Positions 17,001-25,857 of a stretch of 64,000 nucleotides of DNA are shown in pieces. Every line of letters starts with the position of its first letter. Positions within the stretch are counted from its first letter, which is position 1. The stretch is from Pseudomonas fluorescens (GTDB taxonomy: Bacteria > Pseudomonadota > Gammaproteobacteria > Pseudomonadales > Pseudomonadaceae), in NCBI GenBank assembly GCA_902825215.1, contig LR782234.1, positions 4,836,001-4,900,000 on the forward strand, read 5' to 3'. The position numbers and the translations under genes were made by a program. A model generated the notes under the pieces. That model did not search any database, was not told the DNA's origin, and was given only the letters and a program-made list of their open reading frames with translations.

Positions 17001-18575
17001 TACCACGACCCCGATGAACAGCGCTGGTGGTGTGACGCCCATGACCCTTGCCAACAGTGCTACTACGTCAGTGAGATGCGCGCGCGGTTCATTGATCTGC
17101 TTGAGCCTGATCACTGGCGCCTGGGCTTGCCCTATCAACAGCGGAGCAACGCTCTGGTGTTGCCTAAAGGCACGCTGCCGCAAGGCCTGGAACCGGCGCA
17201 GGTCACGTATGAATATCTGATCGAGCATGAGGGGAGCGCGCACTGGAACGCCGAACGCGTATTGACCAGCCAGTCGGTGCAACGCTATGTCGATACGAGC
17301 GGTCGTGAGCTACCCGATGGCGTGGCCGGATTCGAAGCATTGGCTGGGCCACTGGAAGTGGCGCAACTGGACAAGACTGCGCTGGATGCCTACGGCGATC
17401 CCGAACTGGGCATCGATATACGCGACGAGCTGAGAAAAATTGGCTATGCGAGCATGGATTTTCTGTTTCCTGTGCTCCCCCCCGACGACGAGAAGAACCT
17501 CTGGTCCGCCTGCTACGGTTACGCTCAATACGCTCCCCTCGAAGGTTTCTACAAGGTACTGCGCTACCGCGAAACCAATAGTCACGGTGACACCCGCGCC
17601 GAATATGACGCCTGGTGGCTGGCGGTCAGCCTCGTGGAGCTGCCGGATGGCTGCACCACCCACATCACTTACGACTATCACATGATGCAACCACGGTGCA
17701 TCGTCGACGCCAACGACAATATCCACGAAGCCTTGCACGAGCCTTCCGGCCAGCCGCTGGCGACCAGTTTCTACGGTACCGAGAACGGCTTGCCCGCAGG
17801 GTTCATGCCGCTGAATGTCTACCAACGTCCGCAAGACCACCGCCCGGAAGCGGCGATTGCCGACCCGGTCGGGACCGTGCAAAAAGCCGCCAGCACCTTG
17901 CACAAGGATCTGTTCAGCTGGATGGGGCTCGTGGCCGGTGAAATCGCACAATGGATCGCTGCAGGCTATCTCCTGCCCAGCGGTCATGTCAGAGCCAGTG
18001 CGCGCTGGCAACTGGAACGGCGCCGGCCACACCTGACGCCCGATGAACAGGTCTTGTATGAGGCGATCAGCGCGGCGCATCGCGAACCGGTGCACAGCGT
18101 GGTACTCAGCGCCGACCGTTACCCCGACGATCCGGTGCCGGCGCAGATCCAGATCATCAAGGCCTGTGTCGACGGCTTTGGCCGAGCCTTGCAGACTCAG
18201 CAACTGGTCGATCCCGGGATGGCTTACGCGGTAGACGCCGACGGCTCGCTGATCGTGGAAAACGGCCAGATCAAGGAAGTCGATGCCGACCCGCGCTGGC
18301 GCATCAGCGAACGCGTCGAATACAACAACAAGGGCTTGCCGGTGCGTCAGTTCCGACCGTTTTTTGCCAACACTCACCGCTATGTCAACGACCAGTCGCT
18401 GCGCGAGTCGGGCTATTTCGATCAAGTGTTTTATGACGCCTTGGGCCGACAGATCAGACTGATCAATGCCAAGGGCGATATTTCTCGCGAGTCGTATCAC
18501 CCGTGGTATCACGCCAGCGAGGACTTCAATGACACCGCCGACTCACCGCTGCCCGTAAGGGTGCAGCGGTCATGA
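14079..18575 (+). CDS. Tc toxin subunit B (TcB; SpvB/TcaC type)
   Basis: About 1498 residues, the usual TcB size. TcB together with TcC forms the hollow cocoon that encloses the toxic peptide and docks on TcA. The N-terminal SpvB domain is clear (PTGAASFELPIPTSAGRG, LSLSYSSQSGNGTFGIGWNL, residues 25-80). FG-GAP/beta-propeller segments lie in the middle (LADVDGSGATALIY near 625), followed by TcdB middle regions. The end (YDALGRQIRLINAKGD) is the Rhs-like stretch that joins TcC. The start is uncertain: ATG at 14079 (MAEPQDLS) is preferred over ATG at 14067, and neither has a strong ribosome site. The stop overlaps the next start (ATGA at 18572), so TcB and TcC are translationally coupled. It is the first gene of the operon. 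Confidence 0.95.
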   Translation: MAEPQDLSITTPSIATSTSIATIGKSWGSVGPTGAASFELPIPTSAGRGWDPQLSLSYSSQSGNGTFGIGWNLLGVGQISRRTNQGVPRYTDHDEIIGHDGEEWMPELETDGSIKSRLESSYNSTEIGPHRVVRYWPRIESDFALRERWTKVEDASVFWLIHGADGSLHLYGKTAASRRADPDDPQRISAWLLCESMNAHGHHIYYEYKADDQEADPLHDYRAQRYLHRVCYGNSTASSELYSWETANPGELDWYFHLLFDYGERSTSLTDIPVYDGATLEPWALRADRFFTHGQGFELGTCRLCRQVLMFHDIPIEKSQGKKLARRLLLEYRQPQNTGQWAFSQISAAHYQAFDANGLVEDTPPVEFDYSPFELDKTPTRLFEQDVQPGIEDAGFYQCVDLFGEGLPGFLCRYDQSWYYREPLRAAQGTDEIAYGPWSALERIPVANRNRAVQQLLTDLTGDGRLDWITAQPGGSGFRTLTANHQFADFVPFSAFPLDFFNPRAVRGDFSGDGLLSIGLISPHTVKVYANRREHGFAAAEEVAHQPDDDRLPLFGDSPTELVLLGNFLGSDMPELCRIRHDEIRCWPNLGHGRFGKGRKISELPFRYDQFDSSRVRLADVDGSGATALIYLRSEEFDIYLNRGGNGLEQIPVSVPWPAGVRYDRLTQVSFADLQGLGCASLILTVPYMQPQHWRYDFVAAKPYLLTTSNNNMGCSAEVLYRSSAQEWLDEKHRLLTLKRLPVCHLPFPVPVVKKQRQLDEITGNCLTQTFNWRAGTYDSREREFRGFGQLQQADSESATGDDDVGFSEAVRVCTWFHTGQSLDLPRDDYFNRDAGAIPLGDTLFSRHHANDDEDETIEPPDENTRYQIARALAGSVLRSETWAAADLDVPGLAVPYAVQELRYRVREIRPQGVYAAAVLLPLLLEKIDCQYDRFIDDPLCRKELNLRFNAHGQPTHTLTVSYARRLTETDTPPYHDPDEQRWWCDAHDPCQQCYYVSEMRARFIDLLEPDHWRLGLPYQQRSNALVLPKGTLPQGLEPAQVTYEYLIEHEGSAHWNAERVLTSQSVQRYVDTSGRELPDGVAGFEALAGPLEVAQLDKTALDAYGDPELGIDIRDELRKIGYASMDFLFPVLPPDDEKNLWSACYGYAQYAPLEGFYKVLRYRETNSHGDTRAEYDAWWLAVSLVELPDGCTTHITYDYHMMQPRCIVDANDNIHEALHEPSGQPLATSFYGTENGLPAGFMPLNVYQRPQDHRPEAAIADPVGTVQKAASTLHKDLFSWMGLVAGEIAQWIAAGYLLPSGHVRASARWQLERRRPHLTPDEQVLYEAISAAHREPVHSVVLSADRYPDDPVPAQIQIIKACVDGFGRALQTQQLVDPGMAYAVDADGSLIVENGQIKEVDADPRWRISERVEYNNKGLPVRQFRPFFANTHRYVNDQSLRESGYFDQVFYDALGRQIRLINAKGDISRESYHPWYHASEDFNDTADSPLPVRVQRS

Positions 18576-21364
18576 TCGCCAGCCTGCATCGGCGTACGCC
18601 GGCGCTGGCGGTGAGCGATGCGCGCGGTTTGCCAGTGCGGCAGATCGCATATCTGCGCACTGTCGCCGACGAGCCGCCCGTTGCCCTGGTGACCCGACAG
18701 CAGCATGACCACGCGGGCCGAGTGGTCGAGCAGTGGGATTCGCGTCTTGCGGTGCCGGCGCTGATCGCGGTACACCGCCTCGACGGCGCGCTACTGCGGT
18801 CCGCCAGCGTCGATTCCGGCTGGCGCCTGCACTTGCCGGGGCCGGCCGGGGAGCCGTTGCAGCGCTGGGACCAGCGCCACACGCGCTGGAACTCGACCTT
18901 CGATGCACAACTGCGCGTGCTGACGCTTGCTGAAAACGCTGAGGTAACCGACAGGTTCATCTATGCCGATGCGTTGGCTGATGCTGGACGCAATCAGCGT
19001 GGCCAATTGCTGGAACAGAACGATCGCTCGGGCACATTGGCAGTGGAAAGTTTTTCTCTCGCCGGCCAAGCGCTGAAAGAAACCCGCGCTTTTGTCGACG
19101 CCCAGGCGTTCAGCAGTCAGCGGCGGTTCAGTCCCCTGGGCGCGGTGCTGGAGCAGACCGACGCCGGCGGCCACCGGCAACAGTCACGCTACGGTCTGGC
19201 CGGGCAACCCAGACAATTGCATCTGCTGATCAACGGCCACACCGATTGGCAAACGGTGTTGCAGGATGCGCAGTACAACGCCACTGACCAGATCGTCGAA
19301 CAACAGGCGGGCAACCAGGTACGCAGTCGCTGGCGCTACGACCCGGCCGACGGCCGTCTGCACACACAGTCCAGCCGCAAGAGCGACGGCAGTGTCTTGC
19401 AGGATTTCGAATACTTTTACGACCGCGTCGGCAACATCACACGCATCGAAGATCATGTGTTCGAACCGCATTATTTTGCCAACCAGCGCGTCGACGGCCA
19501 CCGCGAATTCAGCTACGACTCGCTCTACCGATTGATTCACGCCACAGGCTACGACGACGCGCCACCAAGCGATATTCCCGGCCTGCCGCAACCGACCGAC
19601 CCGAACAACCGCCTCAACTACACCCAGACCTACCAGTACGACCACGGCGGCAACCTGATCGAGTTGCGCCATGTGCGTGCGGGCAACAGCTACACCCGCC
19701 TGATGCGCGTCGACCCGCAAAGCAATCGCGGCGTGCGCTGGAAACCGGGCGATGGCGAACCGGACTTCGACACGCTGTTCGACCGCCACGGCAATCAACA
19801 GGCCGTGCACCCCGGCCAACCTCTGCTCTGGACTGTTCGCGACGAAGTGCAACAGGCGACGCTGGTCGGCCGCGAAAATCAGATTTGCGATATCGAGCGA
19901 TACGCGTACAGCCAGGGGATGCGCGTTTTCAAACGCCACGAATACCTGGCCGCCAACGCCGAGCACTTCCATCAAGTGCGCTATTTGCCAGGACTGGAAA
20001 TCCGTACCAAAGACAACCGCGAAGAACTGCACATCATCAGCGTCGGCAGTGCACGCTGCCTGCACTGGGTGGCGAACAAACCCGATGGCATCGATGCTGA
20101 TCAACTGCGCTACAGCCTTGAGGATCATCTCGGTTCCTGCATGATCGAACTCGATCAACACGCACAACTGATCAGCCAGGAAGGGTATTACCCGTTTGGC
20201 GAGACGGCATGGATGGCCACGCGATCAGCGCTCGAGGTGAGCTACCGGTTCGTGCGTTATTCGGGCAAGGAAATGGATGTCAGCGGGTTGTATTACTACG
20301 GCGCCCGTTATTACGCGCCGTGGTTGCAGCGCTGGATCAGCACGGATGCGGAGCAGGCGGATGGTTTGAATCTGTATGGGTTTGTGGGCAATAACCCGAT
20401 GCGCTATGTCGATCCAGACGGAAACAAAAAAGCGGAAGGTGTAATCATGCTGGCGTCGCAGTTCGTTTCTGCAGTCAACGAACATTCCCAGCAGGTGGTC
20501 GCCCAGCTACATAACATCCTCTATCCGCAGCCCGCGACCGCGAACATGCTGCTGAATCTTGGCGTAGAAGGTGCCCATTGGTTTGCATCGACTTACCACG
20601 GAGGCAATCTGGGAAGCGGCCTTGTCGAACCCGTTCTTCCCATGCCTGACGCCAACATATTTCCCACACCCGCCGGGCTTATCGGCGGCAACATCGCCGG
20701 CGACGTCACCGCAGGCATGATCGCTCCGGTAGCAGAGAGCGCCGGGCTGGGGTTTGGTCCGCTTATTCCGCAGACGTCGAAAATGTCGGTCAGTGCCATT
20801 GACGAACGATTGGGCGTCAGTGGCGCCGTCAGCGAAATCAATTCCTGGTCAGACATGAGGGAGGAACTGCTCGACCCGGCGCTCAACTCCGTCCTCAATT
20901 CCGACTTCATGATGAATCGAGTGGTTGGCTCAGTATTCTCGATCATTCCCCATTTTCTGACGCTGCTGACCAGGGCCGTGGAGAACGAGGACATCAAGAA
21001 TCGGCTCGATCCGGCAAAAATCGAAAAAATAGAAAAAATGCTGGATGAATGGAAAGCTGCCGTCGGGCAACGCGCTGCCTGGGCAGAAAACGCCTTCGAT
21101 GCTTTGGGCACTGACGCCGTCGATCCTGCAAAAGTACTGACCAACATCACCCATATGACGTCCCCGGAAGCGCTGGCACCGATCACTCGCTCGGGGCTAC
21201 GCCAGCAGGCCAACACCACATTGGGCCACATCACCCGTGCGCAAAACATGCTCGCCTACTACAAGGAAATGGGCACAACGGACAATCAGCACCTGTTGAG
21301 ACAGGCTCATCAGGCAAACAAAAAACCGCACGGGCGGGTCTATAACTGGATCACCAAAGGATGA
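18572..21364 (+). CDS. Tc toxin subunit C (TcC/TccC, Rhs) with effector region 1
   Basis: A 930-residue Rhs protein. Residues 1-617 form the TcC core: a typical beginning (HRRTPALAVSDARGLPVRQI), YD-type repeats (FEYFYDRVGNITRIEDHVF, YQYDHGGNLIELRHV), and the Rhs-associated end (LYYYGARYYAPWLQRW, GLNLYGFVGNNPMRYVDPDG), where TcC proteins self-cleave by an aspartyl mechanism. Residues 618-930 are the variable, released part. It has a hydrophobic stretch near 765-800, a charged helical segment (DPAKIEKIEKMLDEWKAAVG) and a basic C-terminus. I see no ADP-ribosyltransferase, deaminase or nuclease motif and do not recognise it. Its ATG overlaps the TcB stop and its TGA overlaps the start of the next TcC. 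Confidence 0.93.
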   Translation: MIASLHRRTPALAVSDARGLPVRQIAYLRTVADEPPVALVTRQQHDHAGRVVEQWDSRLAVPALIAVHRLDGALLRSASVDSGWRLHLPGPAGEPLQRWDQRHTRWNSTFDAQLRVLTLAENAEVTDRFIYADALADAGRNQRGQLLEQNDRSGTLAVESFSLAGQALKETRAFVDAQAFSSQRRFSPLGAVLEQTDAGGHRQQSRYGLAGQPRQLHLLINGHTDWQTVLQDAQYNATDQIVEQQAGNQVRSRWRYDPADGRLHTQSSRKSDGSVLQDFEYFYDRVGNITRIEDHVFEPHYFANQRVDGHREFSYDSLYRLIHATGYDDAPPSDIPGLPQPTDPNNRLNYTQTYQYDHGGNLIELRHVRAGNSYTRLMRVDPQSNRGVRWKPGDGEPDFDTLFDRHGNQQAVHPGQPLLWTVRDEVQQATLVGRENQICDIERYAYSQGMRVFKRHEYLAANAEHFHQVRYLPGLEIRTKDNREELHIISVGSARCLHWVANKPDGIDADQLRYSLEDHLGSCMIELDQHAQLISQEGYYPFGETAWMATRSALEVSYRFVRYSGKEMDVSGLYYYGARYYAPWLQRWISTDAEQADGLNLYGFVGNNPMRYVDPDGNKKAEGVIMLASQFVSAVNEHSQQVVAQLHNILYPQPATANMLLNLGVEGAHWFASTYHGGNLGSGLVEPVLPMPDANIFPTPAGLIGGNIAGDVTAGMIAPVAESAGLGFGPLIPQTSKMSVSAIDERLGVSGAVSEINSWSDMREELLDPALNSVLNSDFMMNRVVGSVFSIIPHFLTLLTRAVENEDIKNRLDPAKIEKIEKMLDEWKAAVGQRAAWAENAFDALGTDAVDPAKVLTNITHMTSPEALAPITRSGLRQQANTTLGHITRAQNMLAYYKEMGTTDNQHLLRQAHQANKKPHGRVYNWITKG
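19398..19825 (+). repeat. Near-identical core tract shared by the two TcC genes, copy 1
   Basis: About 428 bases that match 22193-22620 at a fixed offset of 2795 with only a few single-base differences noticed. Flanking parts of the two genes have diverged much more, so this tract marks recombination or recent copying. Confidence 0.8.
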
Positions 21365-24012
21365 AAGCCGGAGCAGTCCATTGGCGTACGCCGATGCTTG
21401 CCGTGACAGATCCTCGCGAGTTGCCGGTACGGCGGATCGAGTACCTTCGCGAAACAGCCAACGGCGCCGTCATCGCGCTGGTCACCCGCCAACAGCACGA
21501 CCCGGCAGGAAGACTGATAGCCCAGCGGGACCCACGCCTGCCCGCGGCCAACCTCACTACCATTCATGCACTGAACGGCGAACGGTTGAAAACCGACAGC
21601 GTCGATGCCGGCTGGCGCTTGAATCTGCCGGGTCTGGCGGGCGAGCCGTTGCAGCGCTGGGATGCGCGCGGCAACCATTGGCGCACGACCTTCGATGAGC
21701 AACTGCGCAAAGTGGCGGTCGATGAAAACAACGAGGCCGGTGTCGACCTCTTCACTTACGCTGGCGCCACGGCTGATGCGGGATATAACCAGCGCGGCAA
21801 GTTGCTGGAACAGAAGGATCGCTCGGGCTCTCTGCGCACCGACAGCTTCGCCCTTGCCGACCACACATTGAGCGAAACCCGCACCTTCGACGAGGGTGCA
21901 GCGCTCACCAGCCGATTTGTGTTCAGCCCGCTGGGCGCTGTGCTGGAGCAGACCGACGCCGGCGGCCATCGACAACGCTCGCGCTACGGCCTCGCCGGAC
22001 AACCCAGACAACTGCATCTGCTGATCAGCGGCCACAGCGATTGGCAGGCGGTGCTGCAAGACATCAGCTACAACGCCGCCAACCAGATCATTGAGCAACT
22101 GGCCGGCAACGATGTGCGCAGTCGCTGGAGCTACGACCCGGCCGACAGCCGTCTGCACACCCAGTCCAGCCGCATAAACAATGGCGAAGTTCTGCAGGAT
22201 TTCGAATACTTTTACGACCGCGTCGGCAACATCACACGCATCGAAGATCATGTGTTCGAACCGCATTATTTTGCCAACCAGCGCGTCGACGGCCACCGCG
22301 AATTCAGCTACGACTCGCTCTACCGATTGACTCACGCCACAGGCTACGACGACGCGCCACCCAGCGATATTCCCGGCCTGCCGCAACCGACCGACCCGAA
22401 CAACCGCCTCAACTACACCCAGACCTACCAGTACGACCACGGCGGCAACCTGATCGAGTTGCGCCATGTGCGCGCGGGCAACAGCTACACCCGCCTGATG
22501 CGCGTCGACCCGCAAAGCAATCGCGGCGTGCGCTGGAAACCGGGCGATGGCGAACCGGACTTCGACACGCTGTTCGACCGCCACGGCAATCAACAGGCCG
22601 TGCACCCCGGCCAACCTCTGACCTGGAACAACCGTGACGAAGTGCAACAGGTGACGCTTGTCGGCCGCGAGCAGCAGAAGTGCGATATCGAGCGATACGC
22701 GTACAGCCAGGGAGTCCGGGTCTGCAAACGCCACGAATATCTGGCCGCCAACGCCGAACATTTTCATCAGGTGCGCTATTTGCCAGGACTGGAAATCCGC
22801 AGCAAAGACAACGGCGAAGAACTGCACATCATCAGCGTCGGCAGTGCACGCTGCCTGCACTGGGTGGCGAACAAACCCGAAGGCATCGACGCTGATCAAC
22901 TGCGCTACAGCCTTGAGGATCATCTCGGTTCCTGCGTGATCGAACTCGATCAACAGGCGCGACTGATCAGCCAGGAAGGGTATTACCCGTTTGGCGAAAC
23001 CGCATGGATGGCCGCACGCTCAGCGCTTGAAGTGAGTTACAGGTTTGTCCGTTATTCGGGCAAGGAAATGGATGTCAGCGGGCTGTATTACTACGGCGCC
23101 CGTTATTACGCGCCGTGGTTGCAACGCTGGGCAAGCGCTGATCCCGCGGGGGATGTGGATGGTTTGAATCTGTATGCGATGGTGTCGAACAATCCTATGG
23201 TTCATGTCGACATCGATGGGCGCAAGCAGTACGGATTTGCCGACTTCCTCAATCTGTTCCGCACCACTGCCAACGTTGCTAGCCAAGTGCATGACGCAGC
23301 GACCGTGTTTGATGGTCCAGCGGATGAAGAAGCGAACATGACTGCGCAAGCCAAGCAAAATGTGAGTTTTCGCAGTTATTTATTCAGTAAAAACGGAATC
23401 GCAGCTTTTAGTGCCGGTTTCACTATCGGAGGCGCCTTGGGCGGCGCGGCAGGAAGTCCGCTCCCTGGCGTCGGCAACGCGATTGGTGGCGTCGTCGGCG
23501 GACTGTTAGGAGGACTCGGCGCCGCTTATATACGCTACCGTTTCTTCAAACGTGGAATCCGGTTAACGGAAGCGCTGCACACTGCCGAAATACGCGACGC
23601 CACACAGACTGTTGCCGACAGTGCAGAAGATTTGGCAAACGGAACAGTTCCAAGAATCATCATGGGAAAAGTCGATCAAATGCGACTCAAAGCTGAAGAA
23701 AAGGTCTTGGCAATGGTTGAAGAAATGTCCCCGTTCGCACAGCTGGACTTTGCAGACCTAATGGAAAAGGGTGCTTCGGTAGTAGATGCGTATCGCCAGA
23801 TATCGGCTCAAACAGCCGCGCTGGTCGAGACTGTTCAGAACACGGTGGAAGCGACTCAGCACGCCATCGATAACCTCAGCGAGGCTGACGGTGTTACCGG
23901 GCGCCTGCAACAACTGGAGCGCTCTATCACTGAAGAGCCCAGCCGCAAACCCGTCCCTAAACCACGCCTGGATCTGCAACGCCGACGCCAGGCAGAACAA
24001 TCATCGGCATGA
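21361..24012 (+). CDS. Tc toxin subunit C (TcC/TccC, Rhs) with effector region 2
   Basis: A second, 883-residue TcC directly after the first, again with an ATGA overlap. Residues 1-620 repeat the core (HWRTPMLAVTDPRELPVRRI at the start, GLNLYAMVSNNPMVHVDIDG at the end). The N-terminal third is clearly diverged from the first copy and the middle nearly identical. The variable region (621-883) is unrelated to that of copy 1. It contains a Gly/Ala-rich hydrophobic zipper (about residues 690-721, GGALGGAAGSPLPG then GGVVGGLLGGLGAA), then long amphipathic helices (MRLKAEEKVLAMVEEM) and a basic proline-containing tail. The zipper suggests membrane insertion, but the activity is unknown. The DNA of this part is visibly more AT-rich than the core. 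Confidence 0.93.
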   Translation: MKAGAVHWRTPMLAVTDPRELPVRRIEYLRETANGAVIALVTRQQHDPAGRLIAQRDPRLPAANLTTIHALNGERLKTDSVDAGWRLNLPGLAGEPLQRWDARGNHWRTTFDEQLRKVAVDENNEAGVDLFTYAGATADAGYNQRGKLLEQKDRSGSLRTDSFALADHTLSETRTFDEGAALTSRFVFSPLGAVLEQTDAGGHRQRSRYGLAGQPRQLHLLISGHSDWQAVLQDISYNAANQIIEQLAGNDVRSRWSYDPADSRLHTQSSRINNGEVLQDFEYFYDRVGNITRIEDHVFEPHYFANQRVDGHREFSYDSLYRLTHATGYDDAPPSDIPGLPQPTDPNNRLNYTQTYQYDHGGNLIELRHVRAGNSYTRLMRVDPQSNRGVRWKPGDGEPDFDTLFDRHGNQQAVHPGQPLTWNNRDEVQQVTLVGREQQKCDIERYAYSQGVRVCKRHEYLAANAEHFHQVRYLPGLEIRSKDNGEELHIISVGSARCLHWVANKPEGIDADQLRYSLEDHLGSCVIELDQQARLISQEGYYPFGETAWMAARSALEVSYRFVRYSGKEMDVSGLYYYGARYYAPWLQRWASADPAGDVDGLNLYAMVSNNPMVHVDIDGRKQYGFADFLNLFRTTANVASQVHDAATVFDGPADEEANMTAQAKQNVSFRSYLFSKNGIAAFSAGFTIGGALGGAAGSPLPGVGNAIGGVVGGLLGGLGAAYIRYRFFKRGIRLTEALHTAEIRDATQTVADSAEDLANGTVPRIIMGKVDQMRLKAEEKVLAMVEEMSPFAQLDFADLMEKGASVVDAYRQISAQTAALVETVQNTVEATQHAIDNLSEADGVTGRLQQLERSITEEPSRKPVPKPRLDLQRRRQAEQSSA
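22193..22620 (+). repeat. Near-identical core tract shared by the two TcC genes, copy 2
   Basis: Partner of 19398-19825. It encodes the Rhs strands around FEYFYDRVGN to the GNQQAVHPGQPL segment. Confidence 0.8.
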
Positions 24013-24096
24013 CCGCCATGGCCCGAGCCATCAGCACGCCGGGCCACGCCAACCCATGCTATCGTGCCCGCCCGTCCTGCCGACCCATCGCCCAGC

Positions 24097-25857
24097 ATGC
24101 TGCCGACTTCCCGTACCCTGCGTCTGTCGTTGTATTCCCTGATGATCATCGCCGGCACCGCACTGGCCGCCACGCTGGCGATCCGTCACGCCGAACGTCA
24201 GGCACTGGAAGAAGACGCCGCCCGCGCCAACCAGCAATTGGCGCTGTATGCCAACTCGCTGCACACCCTGATCGACCGCTACCGCGCCCTGCCCGCCGTG
24301 CTCGCGCTGGACCCGCAACTGCGTACGGCGCTGGCAGGTCCAGTGGATGCCGAAGAACAAGCGGCGCTGAACCTGAAACTGGAAAAGATCAACGGCGCGG
24401 CGCAGTCATCGACCCTTGAACTGCTCGATCGCACCGGCCTGGCCGTGGCCGCGAGCAACTGGCGTCTGCCGAGCAGTTATGTCGGCCACAACTATGGTTT
24501 TCGCCCATATTTCAGCCAGACCCGCACCCAAGGCACCGGGCGTTTTTATGCGGTGGGCGTGACCAGTGGAATTCCCGGCTACTTCCTCTCCAGCGCCGTG
24601 CTCGGCGACAACGACGAGTTTCTTGGCGCGATGGTGGTCAAGCTGGAATTCCCGGAGCTTGAGCGCGAGTGGCGCCAGGGCAGCGACACGCTGCTGGTCA
24701 GCGACGCTCGCGGGATCATCTTCATCGCCAATCAGCCGGGCTGGCGCTACCGCGCGCTGCGGCCGCTGAATGCGAGCGATCTGACCGAGATCAAGGCCAC
24801 GCGGCAATACGACAAACAATCGTTGCTGCCGCTGACCCACCTGGCGCTGCGCCGCTTCGATGACAACAGCGACCTGCGCCGCGTCGAAGGCCCGGACGGC
24901 ACGGCCGATTATCTGTGGGAATCGCTGCCGCTGGCCGCCGAAGGCTGGACCCTGCATCTGCTGCGCCGTCCGCAGGTGGCGTTCGAAGACCTGCGCAATG
25001 CCGGGCTGGCCGCCGCCGGGGTGTGGCTCGCCGTGGTGTTTCTGCTGCTGTTTCTCAATCAGCGCTGGCGCTTGTCGAAGATCCGCCAGCGCAACCGCGA
25101 AGAGCTGGAACGGCTGGTGGAGGAACGCACCCGCGACCTGCGCACCGCGCAGGAAGGTCTGGTGCAATCGGCCAAACTGGCCGCGCTCGGGCAAATGTCC
25201 GCCGCGCTGGCGCATGAAATCAATCAACCGCTGACCGCTCAGCGCATGCAACTGGCGACGCTGCGCCTGCTGCTCGAACACGGCCGCGTCGACGATGCCT
25301 ACAAAGCGCTGAAACCGGTGGACGACATGCTCACGCGCATGGCTGCCCTCACCGGCCACCTCAAGACCTTCGCGCGCAAGAGCCCCAGCGGTTTGCGTGA
25401 ACGTCTCGATCTGGCGACGGTGGTCGATCAGGCGTTGCAACTGCTCGATGCACGGCTGCGTGACGAACAGGTCAGCCTGGTGCTGCACCTGACCCGCCCG
25501 GCGTGGGTGCGCGGTGATGCAATTCGCCTCGAACAGGTGTTGATCAACCTGCTGCGCAACGCACTGGATGCGATGCACGGCAAAGCCTGCAAGCGTCTGG
25601 AAATCCGTCTGCAGGCCGATGAGCAACTGTGGCACCTGAGTGTCAGCGACAATGGCGGCGGGATTGCCGAAGAGCATCTGGCCCAGGTCTTCGACCCGTT
25701 CTTCACTACCAAACCCGTAGGGGATGGCCTGGGCCTTGGCCTGGCGGTATCGTTCGCGATCGTGCATGAATCCGGCGGGCGCCTGAGCGCCGAGAATGGC
25801 GCCGCTGGAGCGGTGTTCAGCCTGACTTTGCCGATCGATCTGGAGGCACACATCTGA
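24097..25857 (+). CDS. mifS: Sensor histidine kinase MifS (DctB-like)
   Basis: Inner-membrane kinase of about 586 residues. One helix near residues 8-28, a periplasmic double-cache-type sensor (to about 300), a second helix (AAGVWLAVVFLLLFLNQRW), a short coiled coil, then the kinase core. The phospho-acceptor box is ALAHEINQPLTAQ, with N-box LINLLRNALDAM, G1 DNGGGI, F-box FDPFFTTK and G2 GLGLGLAVSF. Paired with the sigma-54 activator that starts inside its stop codon (TGATG) and followed by an alpha-ketoglutarate-type carrier, it fits MifS, which senses alpha-ketoglutarate in P. aeruginosa. DctB for C4-dicarboxylates is the close alternative. The start is uncertain: no ribosome site is seen before 24097 or before the farther one at 24064. 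Confidence 0.85.
   Translation: MLPTSRTLRLSLYSLMIIAGTALAATLAIRHAERQALEEDAARANQQLALYANSLHTLIDRYRALPAVLALDPQLRTALAGPVDAEEQAALNLKLEKINGAAQSSTLELLDRTGLAVAASNWRLPSSYVGHNYGFRPYFSQTRTQGTGRFYAVGVTSGIPGYFLSSAVLGDNDEFLGAMVVKLEFPELEREWRQGSDTLLVSDARGIIFIANQPGWRYRALRPLNASDLTEIKATRQYDKQSLLPLTHLALRRFDDNSDLRRVEGPDGTADYLWESLPLAAEGWTLHLLRRPQVAFEDLRNAGLAAAGVWLAVVFLLLFLNQRWRLSKIRQRNREELERLVEERTRDLRTAQEGLVQSAKLAALGQMSAALAHEINQPLTAQRMQLATLRLLLEHGRVDDAYKALKPVDDMLTRMAALTGHLKTFARKSPSGLRERLDLATVVDQALQLLDARLRDEQVSLVLHLTRPAWVRGDAIRLEQVLINLLRNALDAMHGKACKRLEIRLQADEQLWHLSVSDNGGGIAEEHLAQVFDPFFTTKPVGDGLGLGLAVSFAIVHESGGRLSAENGAAGAVFSLTLPIDLEAHI

Noticed and set aside
21340..22953. 537-residue minus-strand frame opposite the second TcC
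   Set aside because: Shadow of the Rhs core. A near-identical shadow exists opposite the first TcC, showing that it only follows the sense sequence.
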